From: JBFWUM01 sp050247255
GTDB lineage: Bacteria > Acidobacteriota > Vicinamibacteria > Vicinamibacterales > UBA2999
DNA length: 64,000 nt
Assembly (NCBI GenBank): GCA_050247255.1
Contig: JBFWUM010000015.1
Span: forward strand, 1-64,000
Reading direction: 5' to 3'
Part shown: positions 47,045 to 58,134 of the stretch, piece by piece
Layout of the letters: each line of letters starts with the position of its first letter
How positions within the stretch are numbered: position 1 is the stretch's first letter
The notes under the pieces: generated by a model
Seen by the model: the letters and a program-made list of their open reading frames with translations, nothing else
What the model was told of the DNA's origin: nothing
The model's database searches: none
Made by a program: the position numbers and the translations under genes

Positions 47045-48361
47045 ATGGGCTACGAACCAGTACTGGTCAAACACGTCGGCGAGCAGAACGCCTTCACGCT
47101 CGACAGCTACGTCACGCAGCAGCGCGGCTACGAGGCGCTGCGCAAGGCGCTGACGCAGAAACCCGACGACATCATCGAGCAGGTGAAGGCGTCCGGCCTG
47201 CGCGGCCGCGGCGGCGCCGGCTTCCCGACCGGGCTGAAGTGGCAGTTCGTCGACAAGAAGTCGGACAAGCCGCGCTACATCTGCTGCAACGCCGACGAGA
47301 GCGAGCCGGGCACGTTCAAGGACCACGTGCTGATGGAGCGCAACCCGCACCTGCTGGTCGAAGGGTGCGCCATCGCCTGCTACGCCATCGGCGCCAAGGT
47401 CGCCTACATCTACATCCGCGGCGAGTTCTACCACGTGCAACAGGTGCTCGAGGCCGAGATTGAGAAGGCCTACAAGGCCGGGTATCTCGGCAAGAACATC
47501 TTCGGCAGCGGCTTCGACTGCGACGTCTTCGTGCACCGCGGCGCCGGCGCCTACGAGGCGGGCGAGGAGACCGCGCTCATCGAGTCGCTCGAGGGCAAGC
47601 GCGCCCAGCCACGGCTCAAGCCGCCGTTCCCGGCGGTCGCCGGCCTCTACCAGTGCCCGACGGCCGTCAACAACGTCGAGACGCTCTGCAACGTGCCGCT
47701 GATCGTCCACAACGGCCCCGAGTGGTTTGCCGGACTCGGCCCCGAGAAGAACGGCGGGCCGAAGCTCTATTGCATCAGCGGCCACGTCAAGCGCCCCGGT
47801 GTCTACGAAGCGTCGATGAACACGACGCTGCGCGAGCTGATTTACGGCGACCAGTTCGCCCAGGGCATGCTCGACGGCCGCACGTTCAAGGCGATCATCC
47901 CGGGCGGGTCGTCGGTGCCGCTGCTGCTCGACGAGCACCTCGACACGCCGGCCAGTTTCGATCACGTGCAGAAGGCCGGCTCGCTCCTCGGCTCCGCCGG
48001 GCTCATCGTGCTGGACGACTCGGTCTGCATGGTGTGGCTGGCGATGAACCTGCTGCACTTCTACAAGCACGAGTCGTGCGGCAAGTGCACGCCCTGCCGC
48101 GAGGGCGGCGACTGGCTCTACAAGCTCCTGCAGCGCATCGAGCGCGGCGAGGGGCAGCCGAAGGACATTGACCTGCTCTTCGGTGTCTCGAACAACATCC
48201 TCGGCAAGACGCTCTGCGCGTTCGGTGACGCCGCGGCGACGCCGGTGCTGACGACGCTGAAGCTGTTCCGGCACGAGTACGAGGAGCACGTGCGCCAAGG
48301 GCGGTGCACGCGGCCGGCTGACTGGCGCGCAAAGCACCCGGTGATGGCGGGGGCGCACTGA
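47045..48361 (+). CDS. nuoF: NADH-quinone oxidoreductase subunit F
   Basis: 438 residues from the ATG at 47045 (GGGGTGG upstream; a GTG at 47033 is possible). GLRGRGGAGFPTGLKW binds NADH, CNADESEPGTFKDH and GAGAYEAGEETALIESLEG bind FMN, and ESCGKCTPCREG with a later cysteine holds cluster N3. The stop codon shares one base with the nuoH start, so no room exists for nuoG, which normally follows. Confidence 0.95.
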   Translation: MGYEPVLVKHVGEQNAFTLDSYVTQQRGYEALRKALTQKPDDIIEQVKASGLRGRGGAGFPTGLKWQFVDKKSDKPRYICCNADESEPGTFKDHVLMERNPHLLVEGCAIACYAIGAKVAYIYIRGEFYHVQQVLEAEIEKAYKAGYLGKNIFGSGFDCDVFVHRGAGAYEAGEETALIESLEGKRAQPRLKPPFPAVAGLYQCPTAVNNVETLCNVPLIVHNGPEWFAGLGPEKNGGPKLYCISGHVKRPGVYEASMNTTLRELIYGDQFAQGMLDGRTFKAIIPGGSSVPLLLDEHLDTPASFDHVQKAGSLLGSAGLIVLDDSVCMVWLAMNLLHFYKHESCGKCTPCREGGDWLYKLLQRIERGEGQPKDIDLLFGVSNNILGKTLCAFGDAAATPVLTTLKLFRHEYEEHVRQGRCTRPADWRAKHPVMAGAH

Positions 48362-49386
48362 TGGACTGGGTCCTCGTCGCGCAGCTCGTCGTCATCGGCT
48401 TCACGTTCTTCATGCTGATCAACGCGTCGGCCATCCTGGTGCTGGCCGAGCGCAAGATCATGGGCTTCATGCAGCAGCGCTACGGCCCGTACCGGGTCGG
48501 CCCGCACGGCGCGCTGCAGCCTTTGGCCGACATCCTCAAGCTCCTGATGAAGGAGGAGCTGCGGCCGAAGGGCGCCGACAAGTGGCTGTTCACCCTGGCG
48601 CCGATCCTGTCGGTCACCGCCGCGTTCGCGGCGTTTGCGACGGTCCCGTGGGGCGCCTCGACGACGCTGTTCGGGCTGCTGGATCGGCCGATCAACCTGG
48701 GCGCCGCCGACGTCAACGTCGGCATCCTGGTGATCTTCGCGATCACCTCGATGGGTGTCTACGGCATCGTCCTCGCCGGCTGGTCGTCGAACTCGAAGTA
48801 CTCGCTGATGGGCGGCCTGCGCGCCTCGGCGCAGATGATCAGCTATGAGCTGGCGTACGCGACGTCGCTGGCCTCGGTCATCATGCTGGCCGGATCGCTG
48901 TCGCTGCGTGAGGTCGTCGACTCGCAGGCCGGCACCTGGTTCGGGTTCCTGCCGGCGTGGTACGTGTTCCTGCAGCCGGTGGGCTTCCTGATCTACGTGA
49001 TTGCCGGCGTGGCCGAGACCAACCGCGCGCCGTTCGACTTCCCGGAAGCGGAGCAGGAGCTGGTGGCCGGCTACAACACTGAGTACAGCTCGGTGCGGTT
49101 CGCGCTGTTCCCGCAGTCCGAGTACATCAACATGGTCACGATGTCGGCGGTCGCGACCGACCTGTACCTGGGCGGCTGGCACTTCCCGGGCGTGCCCACG
49201 TGGCTCGGCTGGGCGGTGTTCCTCGCCAAGATCGGCGTCTTCCTGTTCGCCTACATCTGGGTCCGCTGGACGGTGCCCCGCTACCGCTACGACCAGCTGA
49301 TGGCGTTCGGGTGGAAGTGGCTGTTCCCGGCGTCGGTGATCAACCTGGTCGTGACCGCGGCCGCGATGCTCTATTTCAATGCCTGA
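48361..49386 (+). CDS. nuoH: NADH-quinone oxidoreductase subunit H
   Basis: 341 residues, about eight membrane helices. LAERKIMGFMQQRYGPYRVGP, PLADILKLLMKEE and AETNRAPFDFPEAEQELVAGYNTEYSS are the quinone-site loops. It anchors the peripheral arm. The end overlaps nuoJ by 8 bases; nuoI, usual at this place, is absent. Confidence 0.95.
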   Translation: MDWVLVAQLVVIGFTFFMLINASAILVLAERKIMGFMQQRYGPYRVGPHGALQPLADILKLLMKEELRPKGADKWLFTLAPILSVTAAFAAFATVPWGASTTLFGLLDRPINLGAADVNVGILVIFAITSMGVYGIVLAGWSSNSKYSLMGGLRASAQMISYELAYATSLASVIMLAGSLSLREVVDSQAGTWFGFLPAWYVFLQPVGFLIYVIAGVAETNRAPFDFPEAEQELVAGYNTEYSSVRFALFPQSEYINMVTMSAVATDLYLGGWHFPGVPTWLGWAVFLAKIGVFLFAYIWVRWTVPRYRYDQLMAFGWKWLFPASVINLVVTAAAMLYFNA

Positions 49387-49912
49387 GACGCTGCTCTTCT
49401 ACCTGCTGTCGGCGGTGGCCATCGGCGCCTCGGCGCTGGTCATCGGCCAGCGCAACCCGATGTACAGCATCATGCTGCTCATCGCCTCGTTCGGCGCGCT
49501 GGCCGGGCTCTACGTCCAGCTCGATGCGCCGTTTGTCGCCGTGGCGCAGATCATCGTCTACGCCGGCGCCATCATGGTGCTGTTCCTGTTCGTGGTGATG
49601 CTGCTCAACGCGCCGCAGGAAGACGCGGCCGAGTGGGACCGCCTGCACCCGCTGCGGCAGCCCGGCGTGGCGCGGTTCGGCGCGCTGCTGGCGCTGCTGC
49701 TGATCGTGCAGCTGGCCTGGGCGGTGCTCAGCGCCGTCGACGTGCAGACGGCGACGCCGGCCGGCGACGCCGCCCGCATCAGCTCAGTCAACGAGCTGGG
49801 GCGCGTGCTCTTCACCGACTACATGTTCGCGTTCGAGGCGACCTCGATCCTGATCCTGGTGGCGATGGTCGGGGCCGTGGTGCTGGCGCGCCGGGAGGGA
49901 CCGCAGGAATGA
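49379..49912 (+). CDS. nuoJ: NADH-quinone oxidoreductase subunit J
   Basis: 177 residues, five membrane helices. APFVAVAQIIVYAGAIMVLFLFVVMLLN is the family core, including the pi-bulge helix. The C-terminal ILVAMVGAVVLARR is typical. Overlaps nuoK by 4 bases. Confidence 0.93.
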   Translation: MPETLLFYLLSAVAIGASALVIGQRNPMYSIMLLIASFGALAGLYVQLDAPFVAVAQIIVYAGAIMVLFLFVVMLLNAPQEDAAEWDRLHPLRQPGVARFGALLALLLIVQLAWAVLSAVDVQTATPAGDAARISSVNELGRVLFTDYMFAFEATSILILVAMVGAVVLARREGPQE

Positions 49913-50204
49913 TTCCGCTCGGCCACTACCTCGTCGTGTCGGCGGTGCTGTTCGCCATCGGCACGGCGGGCGTCTTCATGCGGCGCAACCTGATCACGAT
50001 CCTGCTGTCGATCGAGATCATGCTCAACGCCGTCAACCTCTCGTTCGTGGCGTTCGGCCGCTACCAGGGGAACGTCGACGGGCAGATCATCACGTTCTTC
50101 GTCATGACCGTCGCCGCCGCCGAGGCGGCGGTCGGCCTGGCCATCGTGATCGCCCTCTTCCGGCACCGGGAGTCGCTCAACCCCGACGCCTTCACGTCGC
50201 TCAA

Positions 50205-50211
<7 letters not shown>
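49909..50211 (+). CDS. nuoK: NADH-quinone oxidoreductase subunit K
   Basis: 100 residues, three helices. GVFMRRNLITILLSIEIMLN contains the conserved membrane glutamate; FVMTVAAAEAAVGLAIVIAL carries the second. Starts at ATG 49909 (ATGA overlap with nuoJ). Confidence 0.94.
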
Positions 50212-52165
<1,954 letters not shown>

Positions 52166-52169
<4 letters not shown>

Positions 52170-53746
52170 CTCTGCCCCTGCTTTCGCTTTCGTGGCTGCT
52201 GCCGCTGGCCGGCGCTGTCCTCCTGCTGTTCGTCGGCAACGCCGACGGCCGCCGCAACGGGCTGATCCGCTGGCTGGCGCTCGGCATCTCGCTGCTGTCG
52301 TTCGCGGTGACGCTGGCCATCTGGGCCGCCTTCGACCCGGCGTCGCCCGAGTTCCAGCTGGTCGAGCGCGTGCCGTGGATTCCGGCCTTCGGCATCGACT
52401 ACTACCTGGGCATCGACGGCATCAGCCTGCTGCTGGTCGTCCTCACCGGCTTCCTGACGCCCATCGCGCTGCTGTCGTCGTGGCACTCGGTGGAGAAGAA
52501 AGTCAAGGAGTTCTCGATCTTCGTGCTCACGCTGCACGCCGCGATGGTCGGCGTGTTCCTGTCGCTCGACCTGTTCCTGTTCTATGTGTTCTGGGACGCC
52601 ATGCTCATCCCGATGTACTTCCTCATCGGGATCTGGGGCTACGACCAGCGCGTCTACGCCGCCGTCAAGTTCATCCTCTACACGATGGCCGGCAGCGTGC
52701 TGATGCTGATTGCCATCCTCGGGCTGGCGTATCTCCACCAGTCGACGACCGGCGCCTACAGCTTCGACCTGCTGCAGCTCTACACGCTGGACATCGCCGA
52801 GAGCACCCAGTACTGGTTCTTCCTGGCGTTCGCCCTGGCGTTCGCCATCAAGGTGCCGCTGTTCCCGTTCCACACCTGGCTGCCCGACGCGCATGTGCAG
52901 GCGCCGACGGCCGGCTCGGTCATTCTCGCCGGCGTGCTGCTGAAGATGGGCACCTACGGGCTGGTACGCTTCGCGTTCCCGTTGTTCCCGGCGGCGGCGA
53001 TGTACTTCGCCCCCTGGATCGCCGTGCTGGCGGTCGTGGGCATTGTCTACGGCGCGCTGGTGGCGATGGTGCAGCCGGACATGAAGAAGCTAGTAGCCTA
53101 CTCCTCGGTGAGCCACCTCGGATTCGTCGTCCTCGGCATCTGCGCGATGAACATGCAGGGGCTGCAGGGGGCGATTTACCAGATGCTGGCGCACGGCGTC
53201 AGCACCGGCGGGCTGTTCCTCATCGTCGGCATGCTGTCGGACCGGCGGCACACGCGGTTGATCAGCGAATTCGGCGGGCTGAAGGAAGTGATGCCGCGGC
53301 TGACGGCCGCGTTCTTCATCATCCTGCTCGCCTCGGTCGGCCTGCCCGGCCTCAACGGGTTCATCGGCGAGTTCCTGATCCTGCTCGGCACGTTCCGGTG
53401 GGACGCGCGCTACGCCGTCGGCGCCGGGCTGGGCGTCATCCTCTCGGCCGTCTACATGCTCTGGATGTTCCAGCGCGTGTTCTACGGCAAGGTCACCCAC
53501 GAGGAGAACAAGACGCTGCACGACCTCGAGCCGCGGGAGTGGGCCGGCGTCGTGCCGCTGTGCGCGATGGCGATCGTCATGGGCGTCTTCCCGACGCTGT
53601 TCCTGAAGCCGATGGAGCCGGCCGTCGAGCGCCTCGTGCAGCGGCTGCAGAGCGCGCAGACGTTGCGGGTGGATGGAACAATGCAGAATTCAGAATTCAG
53701 AATTCAGAATGCCGTGGAACTGGTCCGCAGCATCAACCCATTCTGA
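52166..53746 (+). CDS. nuoM: NADH-quinone oxidoreductase subunit M, with repeat-encoded C-terminal tail
   Basis: 526 residues, antiporter-like. YYLGIDGISLLLVVLTGF, FYVFWDAMLIPMYFLIG, FPFHTWLPDAHVQAPTAGSV and KLVAYSSVSHLGFV are characteristic. The usual end is near KPMEPAVERLVQRL; the last about 25 residues (MQNSEFRIQN and beyond) are encoded by the left arm and loop of an AATTCTG micro-repeat palindrome, and the TGA stop lies in the right arm. Confidence 0.94.
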
Positions 53747-53770
53747 ATTCTGCATTCTGAATTCTGAATT
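53683..53770. repeat. AATTCTG micro-repeat palindrome overlapping the nuoM 3' end
   Basis: Four 7-bp CAGAATT units (53683-53710) and four complementary ATTCTGA units (53740-53770) flank a 29-base loop. The left arm is coding (nuoM tail), and the right arm supplies the stop codon and the space before nuoN. Confidence 0.9.
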
Positions 53771-53778
53771 GACTGCGT

Positions 53779-54702
53779 ATGTTTGAGTCATCTTTTGCGG
53801 CCATCGTGCCGATGCTGTGCGTGACGCTGGCGGCGCTGGCCACCATGCTGCTCGAGGCGTTCCGCGGCAAGGGCGAGCAGACGCCGCTCGGCGGCCTCGG
53901 CATCATCGGCCTCATCGGCGCCGCCGTCTCGTCGGCGGTGCTGTGGAACGCCAACTCGGCCAGCTTCGGCGTCATCGTCGCCGACAACTTCGGCCTGTTC
54001 GTCACCTTCGTGCTGGTGATCGTCGGCATCCTGACGATCCTCTTCTCGTCGCAGGTGCTGCAGACGACGGCGATGCCGCGCGGCGACTACTACGCGCTGC
54101 TGCTGTTCTCGATCACCGGGATGATCATGATGGCGACCGCCAACGACCTGCTGGTCGTGTTCGTTGCCCTCGAGATCCTGTCGCTGGCCGTCTACGTGCT
54201 GACCGGCATCCAGCGCGACGACCCGCGCGCCACCGAGGCGGCGTTCAAGTATTTCCTGCTCGGCGCCTTTTCCAGCGCGTTCTTCCTCTACGGGATCGCC
54301 TTCACCTACGGCATTACCGGCAGCACCAGGCTCGACCGGGTCGGCGCGTATCTCGCCGCGCAGTCGATGGCCGACAACCCGCTGATCCTGGTGGCGCTCG
54401 GCCTGCTGCTGGTCGGCTTNNNNNNNNNNNNNNNNNNNNNNNNNNNNNNNNNNNNNNNNNNNNNNNNNNNNNNNNNNNNNNNNNNNNNNNNNNNNNNNNN
54501 NNNNNNNNNNNNNNNNNNNTACCTGCGGGTGATCGTGATGATGTACATGGCCGAGCGCCAGGGAACGACCGCGGTGCCCGATCCGATCGGCCGCGCCGGC
54601 ATGGCGGCGCTGGCCATCGCCATCGTCGTCATCCTCTATCTCGGCGTCCTGCCGACCCGGGTCCTCGACCTGGCGACGCAGTCCATCGCGACGATCTTCT
54701 AG
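53779..54702 (+). CDS. nuoN: NADH-quinone oxidoreductase subunit N (interrupted by a scaffold gap)
   Basis: Reads as 307 residues including 34 unknown ones. The N-terminal half (MLLEAFRGKG, YYALLLFSITGMIMMATAND, FKYFLLGAFSSAFFLYG) and the end (YLRVIVMMYM onwards) are normal, but the region holding PFHMWTPDVYEGAPTP-type sequence and several helices is absent. NuoN is normally about 480-500 residues, so the 100-N gap probably hides 600-700 bases, and the open frame across it is a coincidence. Confidence 0.92.
   Translation: MFESSFAAIVPMLCVTLAALATMLLEAFRGKGEQTPLGGLGIIGLIGAAVSSAVLWNANSASFGVIVADNFGLFVTFVLVIVGILTILFSSQVLQTTAMPRGDYYALLLFSITGMIMMATANDLLVVFVALEILSLAVYVLTGIQRDDPRATEAAFKYFLLGAFSSAFFLYGIAFTYGITGSTRLDRVGAYLAAQSMADNPLILVALGLLLVGXXXXXXXXXXXXXXXXXXXXXXXXXXXXXXXXXXYLRVIVMMYMAERQGTTAVPDPIGRAGMAALAIAIVVILYLGVLPTRVLDLATQSIATIF
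54420..54519. other. Scaffold gap of exactly 100 N inside nuoN
   Basis: A placeholder-length N run. Homology with NuoN implies the real missing segment is several times longer. Confidence 0.98.
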
Positions 54703-54722
54703 TCATTTCCTTCGTAGAGTTC

Positions 54723-54768
54723 GGCTTCAGCCAGACCAATCGATGTGGAGGCCGGCTTCAGCCGGCCT
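54723..54768. repeat. TTCA-loop hairpins downstream of nuoN
   Basis: GGC-TTCA-GCC (54723-54732) and AGGCCGGC-TTCA-GCCGGCCT (54749-54768). Same loop as in the 4765-4876 array. The second may end the nuo transcript. ACGAAGG-type micro-repeat units follow to about 54810. Confidence 0.65.
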
Positions 54769-54843
54769 TCGTCGTCTTGACCGCGAAGGTCACGAAGGGC
54801 ACGAAGAAGGAGGCGTTGCCGGAAGATCGAGGACCTGAGGATA

Positions 54844-55101
54844 TCAGCGGAAGTACGCGCCGAATACGGCACTGATGACGGCCAGCAGCGTCGCGAACTG
54901 AAGGCCCATCAACCACATCAAACGCTGGTCGACCTGCTCGACACGACGATCAACACGCTCCAGGCGCCGGATCATCTCACCACGCAGGTCGCGAACGTCA
55001 CTGCGGACGTCGCGCACGTCCGCTCTCACCGCGCCGATGGCGGCCACGTGGTCTTCCGACCGGCCCTCAAGGTAGGCCACTCGTTCTTCGACTGAAGGCA
55101 T
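54844..55101 (-). CDS. Small coiled-coil, single-TM membrane protein
   Basis: 85 residues from the ATG at 55101; starts at 55128 or 55125 are possible. MPSVEERVAYLEGRSEDH leads into a coiled coil of repeated VRADVRDV/VRSDVRDL and RVDRRVEQVDQRL units, then one C-terminal hydrophobic helix (FATLLAVISAVFGAYF). The family is widespread in high-GC soil bacteria and of unknown function. The 150 bases between it and the next gene show no feature. Confidence 0.65.
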   Translation of the reverse strand: MPSVEERVAYLEGRSEDHVAAIGAVRADVRDVRSDVRDLRGEMIRRLERVDRRVEQVDQRLMWLMGLQFATLLAVISAVFGAYFR

Positions 55102-55250
55102 AGCGCCGTCTCGCCACCAGGCCATCACGGCCCGATTCTACATCGTCGTCAACCACACTTCGTGCCGCCGCAGAAACGAGGCGATTCGGTGCCTCACTGG
55201 CGCAGGTCTGCAATTGCTGCGACCCTGGCAGCGGGCGGGTAAGGCAGTTT

Positions 55251-56093
55251 CTATGACCCCGACTGCTGGTAGGTCCGCGCCAGGAAGCGGTCCCACAGCC
55301 GGTCGGGCAGCAGCTTCCTCAGGGCGAGCAGCAGGTGCGCGGACGGTGACACGACGTAACGGGTCTTCGGCCGCGGCGCCGTGAGAGCCGTCGCGATCGT
55401 TCGCGCCACGTCTTCCGGCTCGCTCGCGAATCGCGCGAGCGCGCCCTTCACATACGACTCGCGGGTGATACGCGCCACTTCGGCCTCGAAGTGCGCGTAC
55501 GGCTCCGGCGCGCCGCCGCGCCGCATTTCCGCAACGACGGTGTCGCTGAACGACGTCCTGATCAGCCCGGGCTGGATCACGACGACCTCGATGCCGAAGC
55601 GCGCAACCTCGAAGCGGAGCGCGTCGCTGATCGCCTCGATGGCGTACTTCGTGGCGTGGTAGTAACCGCCGCCGGGCAGCACGAAGCAGCCCCCCATCGA
55701 GCTCAGATTGACAATGCGACCGGCCCGCGCCCGGCGCATGCCCGGCAGCACCAGTTGCGTAAGCCGTGACGGCCCGAAGACGTTCGTCTCGAACTGCGCG
55801 CGCACACGCTCCAGCGGCACCGTCTCGATCGCGCCAGACTGACTGTAGCCGGCGTTGTTGACGAGCGCGCCGATGGCGCCGTGCGCCTCCTCGATGCGGC
55901 GCACGGCCGACACCATCGTCTCCTCGCGCGTCACGTCGAGCGGCAGCGTGCGGCAGCCGGCGGCGGCCAGCGGCGCCAGCGAGGCGACGTCGCGGGCCGT
56001 GGCATAGACCTGCCAGCCGGACTGCTGCAGGTGCAGCGCCGTTGCGCGGCCGATGCCGCTCGAGCAGCCGGTGATGAGGACCGGACCGTTCAC
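55251..56093 (-). CDS. Short-chain dehydrogenase/reductase
   Basis: 280 residues from a GTG at 56093. Classical SDR: TGCSSGIGRA (cofactor loop), NNAGYSQSG, and the catalytic Ser with YYHATKYAIEAISDALRFE (Tyr and Lys). The C-terminal PRPKTRYVVSPSAHLLLALRKLLPD resembles oxidoreductases acting on retinol- or steroid-like lipids. Six bases separate it from the upstream membrane protein gene. The substrate is not predictable. Confidence 0.87.
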   Translation of the reverse strand: MNGPVLITGCSSGIGRATALHLQQSGWQVYATARDVASLAPLAAAGCRTLPLDVTREETMVSAVRRIEEAHGAIGALVNNAGYSQSGAIETVPLERVRAQFETNVFGPSRLTQLVLPGMRRARAGRIVNLSSMGGCFVLPGGGYYHATKYAIEAISDALRFEVARFGIEVVVIQPGLIRTSFSDTVVAEMRRGGAPEPYAHFEAEVARITRESYVKGALARFASEPEDVARTIATALTAPRPKTRYVVSPSAHLLLALRKLLPDRLWDRFLARTYQQSGS

Positions 56094-56099
56094 GGCCGC

Positions 56100-56984
56100 T
56101 CAGGGTGCGGCCGGCCGGATGACGATGCCGAGGAGGCGCCAGCCGGTGCCGCTTGGCGTCCAGACCTCGGAGAGCGCCGACACCACACTGGTGCCGTCCG
56201 GCGGCCGCTCCGTCATGCGGGCCGAGAGGACGAGCGCGTCACCGGAGATCTCGACGTCGATGCCCTCGAGCGACCGCTCGACGGCGCCGCCGCGGGTGAC
56301 GCGATCCGCCGGCGGTCGCATGTCGAGCATGCGAAAGCCATCGGCCTCGAGCTGGGCGAGCCGGGCCTGATCGGACGCGGCATAGGCGGCGAACCAGCGG
56401 TCATGGTTTTCGAGGATCTCGGCGCGCACCGATGGCGCAACCGTTCCGGTCGTCGCGGGCGCCGTCGCGGGCGCTGCCGCGGGCGCCGCGGTTGTCACTG
56501 TTGGTGGCGCGGCTACGGGGTTCGGGGCCGGCGCGGGGGGGCGGGTCGGCGCCGACGCCACGGGCGCCGACGGCTCGCGCACCGTGGGAGGAAGTGTCGC
56601 CGCGACGGCCCGCGGGCCAGGTCGCGCGACAGGCGCTGCCGCCAGTGCGGGCGGGTCGACCCGCATCAATGCCGTGATATCCAGGCGGCGTGACGCAATC
56701 GCTTGCGGGGTAGAGGCCGGCGCCGTGCTCGTACCCGGCACGGGGATGCCGGCGAGCGCCATGGCCGCGACGACGGCGACCGCGGCGCCTGCAACCGAGA
56801 CTGCAACCGTGGTGATGGCGCGCCCGCGGTCGGCTGGAGTCGGCGGCGCTGGCGGCACAGGCGGCGGCACGACCGGCGGCCCGATGATCTCGCGGAGCTC
56901 GCGCGTCTCCTTCGCGAGCAGCTCCATGGCCTCGCGAAACGAGTCAGCCATGTCCGGCTGGGGCATCGAGTCTGGTTCTGTCAT
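56100..56984 (-). CDS. Membrane-anchored protein with SnoaL/DUF4440-like C-terminal domain
   Basis: 294 residues. A soluble N-terminus of 50 residues with a Pro-rich end is followed by one membrane helix (VAVSVAGAAVAVVAAMAL), a long Ala/Pro/Thr linker and, from about residue 188, an NTF2-like domain (ILENHDRWFAAYAASDQARLAQL, then VSALSEVWTPSGTGWRLLGIV). The linker would reach into the periplasm. Unknown function; adjacent to an SDR gene on the same strand. Confidence 0.65.
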   Translation of the reverse strand: MTEPDSMPQPDMADSFREAMELLAKETRELREIIGPPVVPPPVPPAPPTPADRGRAITTVAVSVAGAAVAVVAAMALAGIPVPGTSTAPASTPQAIASRRLDITALMRVDPPALAAAPVARPGPRAVAATLPPTVREPSAPVASAPTRPPAPAPNPVAAPPTVTTAAPAAAPATAPATTGTVAPSVRAEILENHDRWFAAYAASDQARLAQLEADGFRMLDMRPPADRVTRGGAVERSLEGIDVEISGDALVLSARMTERPPDGTSVVSALSEVWTPSGTGWRLLGIVIRPAAP

Positions 56985-57039
56985 GATCTCGACCAGGCGG
57001 AGAGCCCGCCGCGGCGATCGATGTCAGAATACTTGTGCC

Positions 57040-57624
57040 ATGGCGGAGGCGTCCACCGACATCGACCGCGAGCTGATGGCGCTGGAGGCCGAGCTGAAGC
57101 GGCTCGAGGCCGAGTACAACATGTTCTTCGCCGGGCGGCTGCCGCGGCCGCCCTGGGAAACGCGCAGCCGCGTCGAGGCGATGGTCAAGCGCATCGACCG
57201 GACCCACATCGGCAACTACGGCGAGCGCTTCCGTTTCTCCACACTCCAGTCACGGTATTCGACGTTCGTCGACCTGTGGGACCGCGGCCTGCGGGCGCGG
57301 GAGGAAGGGCGCCCAGGTCCGTTCGCGCCGCCGCGGCCGGCGGCCGGGCCCGATCGAAAACCCGAGGACCGGATCCTGCACGTCACCACCTTCAGCAATC
57401 CGCTGCACGAGATGGAGAAGCTCCACGACCTCTACGACACGCTTGCCGAGGCGCGGCGGGAGGCCGGGCAGGATGCGATCCCGTTCCACAAGTTTGCCGA
57501 CCTGATCAAGACTCAGGTAACGGCGATGAAGGAGAAGGGGAGCCCGGAGGTGGCGTTTCGCGTGGCCCTCAAGGGCGGGAAGGTGAACTTCACCGCTCGA
57601 GGGCTCAAGGGAATCCGGAAATGA
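57040..57624 (+). CDS. MXAN_5187 C-terminal-like domain protein
   Basis: 194 residues from the ATG at 57040. The N-terminal coiled coil (LEAELKRLEAEYNMFFAGRLPRPPWETR) and the segment FRFSTLQSRYSTFVDLWDRGLRAREEGRPGPF resemble a domain first noted at the C-terminus of Myxococcus MXAN_5187. The C-terminal half resembles a small alpha/beta domain with AFRVALKGGKVNFTARGLK. No known function; divergent from the preceding gene with 55 bases between. Confidence 0.65.
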   Translation: MAEASTDIDRELMALEAELKRLEAEYNMFFAGRLPRPPWETRSRVEAMVKRIDRTHIGNYGERFRFSTLQSRYSTFVDLWDRGLRAREEGRPGPFAPPRPAAGPDRKPEDRILHVTTFSNPLHEMEKLHDLYDTLAEARREAGQDAIPFHKFADLIKTQVTAMKEKGSPEVAFRVALKGGKVNFTARGLKGIRK

Positions 57625-57686
57625 GTGCGGGAGGCCGGTGTCGGGAAGCCCGGCGCCGCGCGGCGCCGGGCAGGTCGTGCGTGGTT

Positions 57687-57890
57687 CTAGGCTTTGGTGA
57701 CGTTCCCCGCCTGCGGACCCTTCGGGCCGTCGACGATCTCGAATTCGACCGCCTGACCCTCTTCCAGGGACCGGAAGCCGTTGCCACTGATCGCGGAGTA
57801 GTGCACGAACACGTCGCTGCCACCCTCGCGCTCAATGAACCCATAGCCCTTGGCGTTGTTGAACCACTTGACCTTGCCTGTGATACGCAT
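57687..57890 (-). CDS. Cold-shock protein (CspA family)
   Basis: 67 residues, a complete cold-shock domain. RNP1 KGYGFI and RNP2 DVFVHYSAI are intact, with GKVKWFNNAKG at the start and PQAGNVTKA at the end. It binds single-stranded RNA/DNA and melts RNA structure. A leader of about 157 bases with a terminator-like hairpin precedes it, typical of post-transcriptionally controlled csp genes. Confidence 0.95.
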   Translation of the reverse strand: MRITGKVKWFNNAKGYGFIEREGGSDVFVHYSAISGNGFRSLEEGQAVEFEIVDGPKGPQAGNVTKA

Positions 57891-57984
57891 CGTTCTTCTT
57901 CCCTGCTTGCTGTGGGGCCCTTCGAGTGACCGACGAACCCGCTGGATCGAGTGCTGACCGGTGCCGCAGTGAGCTTCGGGGCAC

Positions 57985-58015
57985 AAAAAAAGACCGCGAG
58001 TGCTGCTGCGGCCTC
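57985..58015 (-). terminator. Terminator-like hairpin in the csp leader (candidate attenuator)
   Basis: On the minus strand GAGGCCGC and GCGGTCTT pair as an 8-bp stem (two G-U pairs) around a 10-base loop, and the second arm runs into a T tract of seven (57991-57985). It lies about 32 bases after the predicted transcription start and 95 bases before the csp ATG, so it could stop most transcripts early or end a short RNA. Confidence 0.6.
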
Positions 58016-58053
58016 GACTTCCGCGCTGGGGAACGCCCCTCAACGCAGGGGTA

Positions 58054-58082
58054 ATCCTAAGCGTGCGCTGTACGGCTGTCAA
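58054..58082 (-). promoter_or_regulatory. Strong sigma70-type promoter of the cold-shock gene
   Basis: On the minus strand, TTGACA (58082-58077), a 17-base spacer and TAGGAT (58059-58054). The -35 is perfect. Predicted start near 58047. Confidence 0.75.
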
Positions 58083-58134
58083 GCAGAGATAGCCGCAAAT
58101 TGCCCATTTTTCTACAGGATGTGACCCTTCCGAC

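Noticed and set aside
58100..58134. Plus-strand promoter for purH (TTGCCC)
   Set aside because: No acceptable -10 at 16-18 bases; the region is better explained as upstream of the csp promoter.
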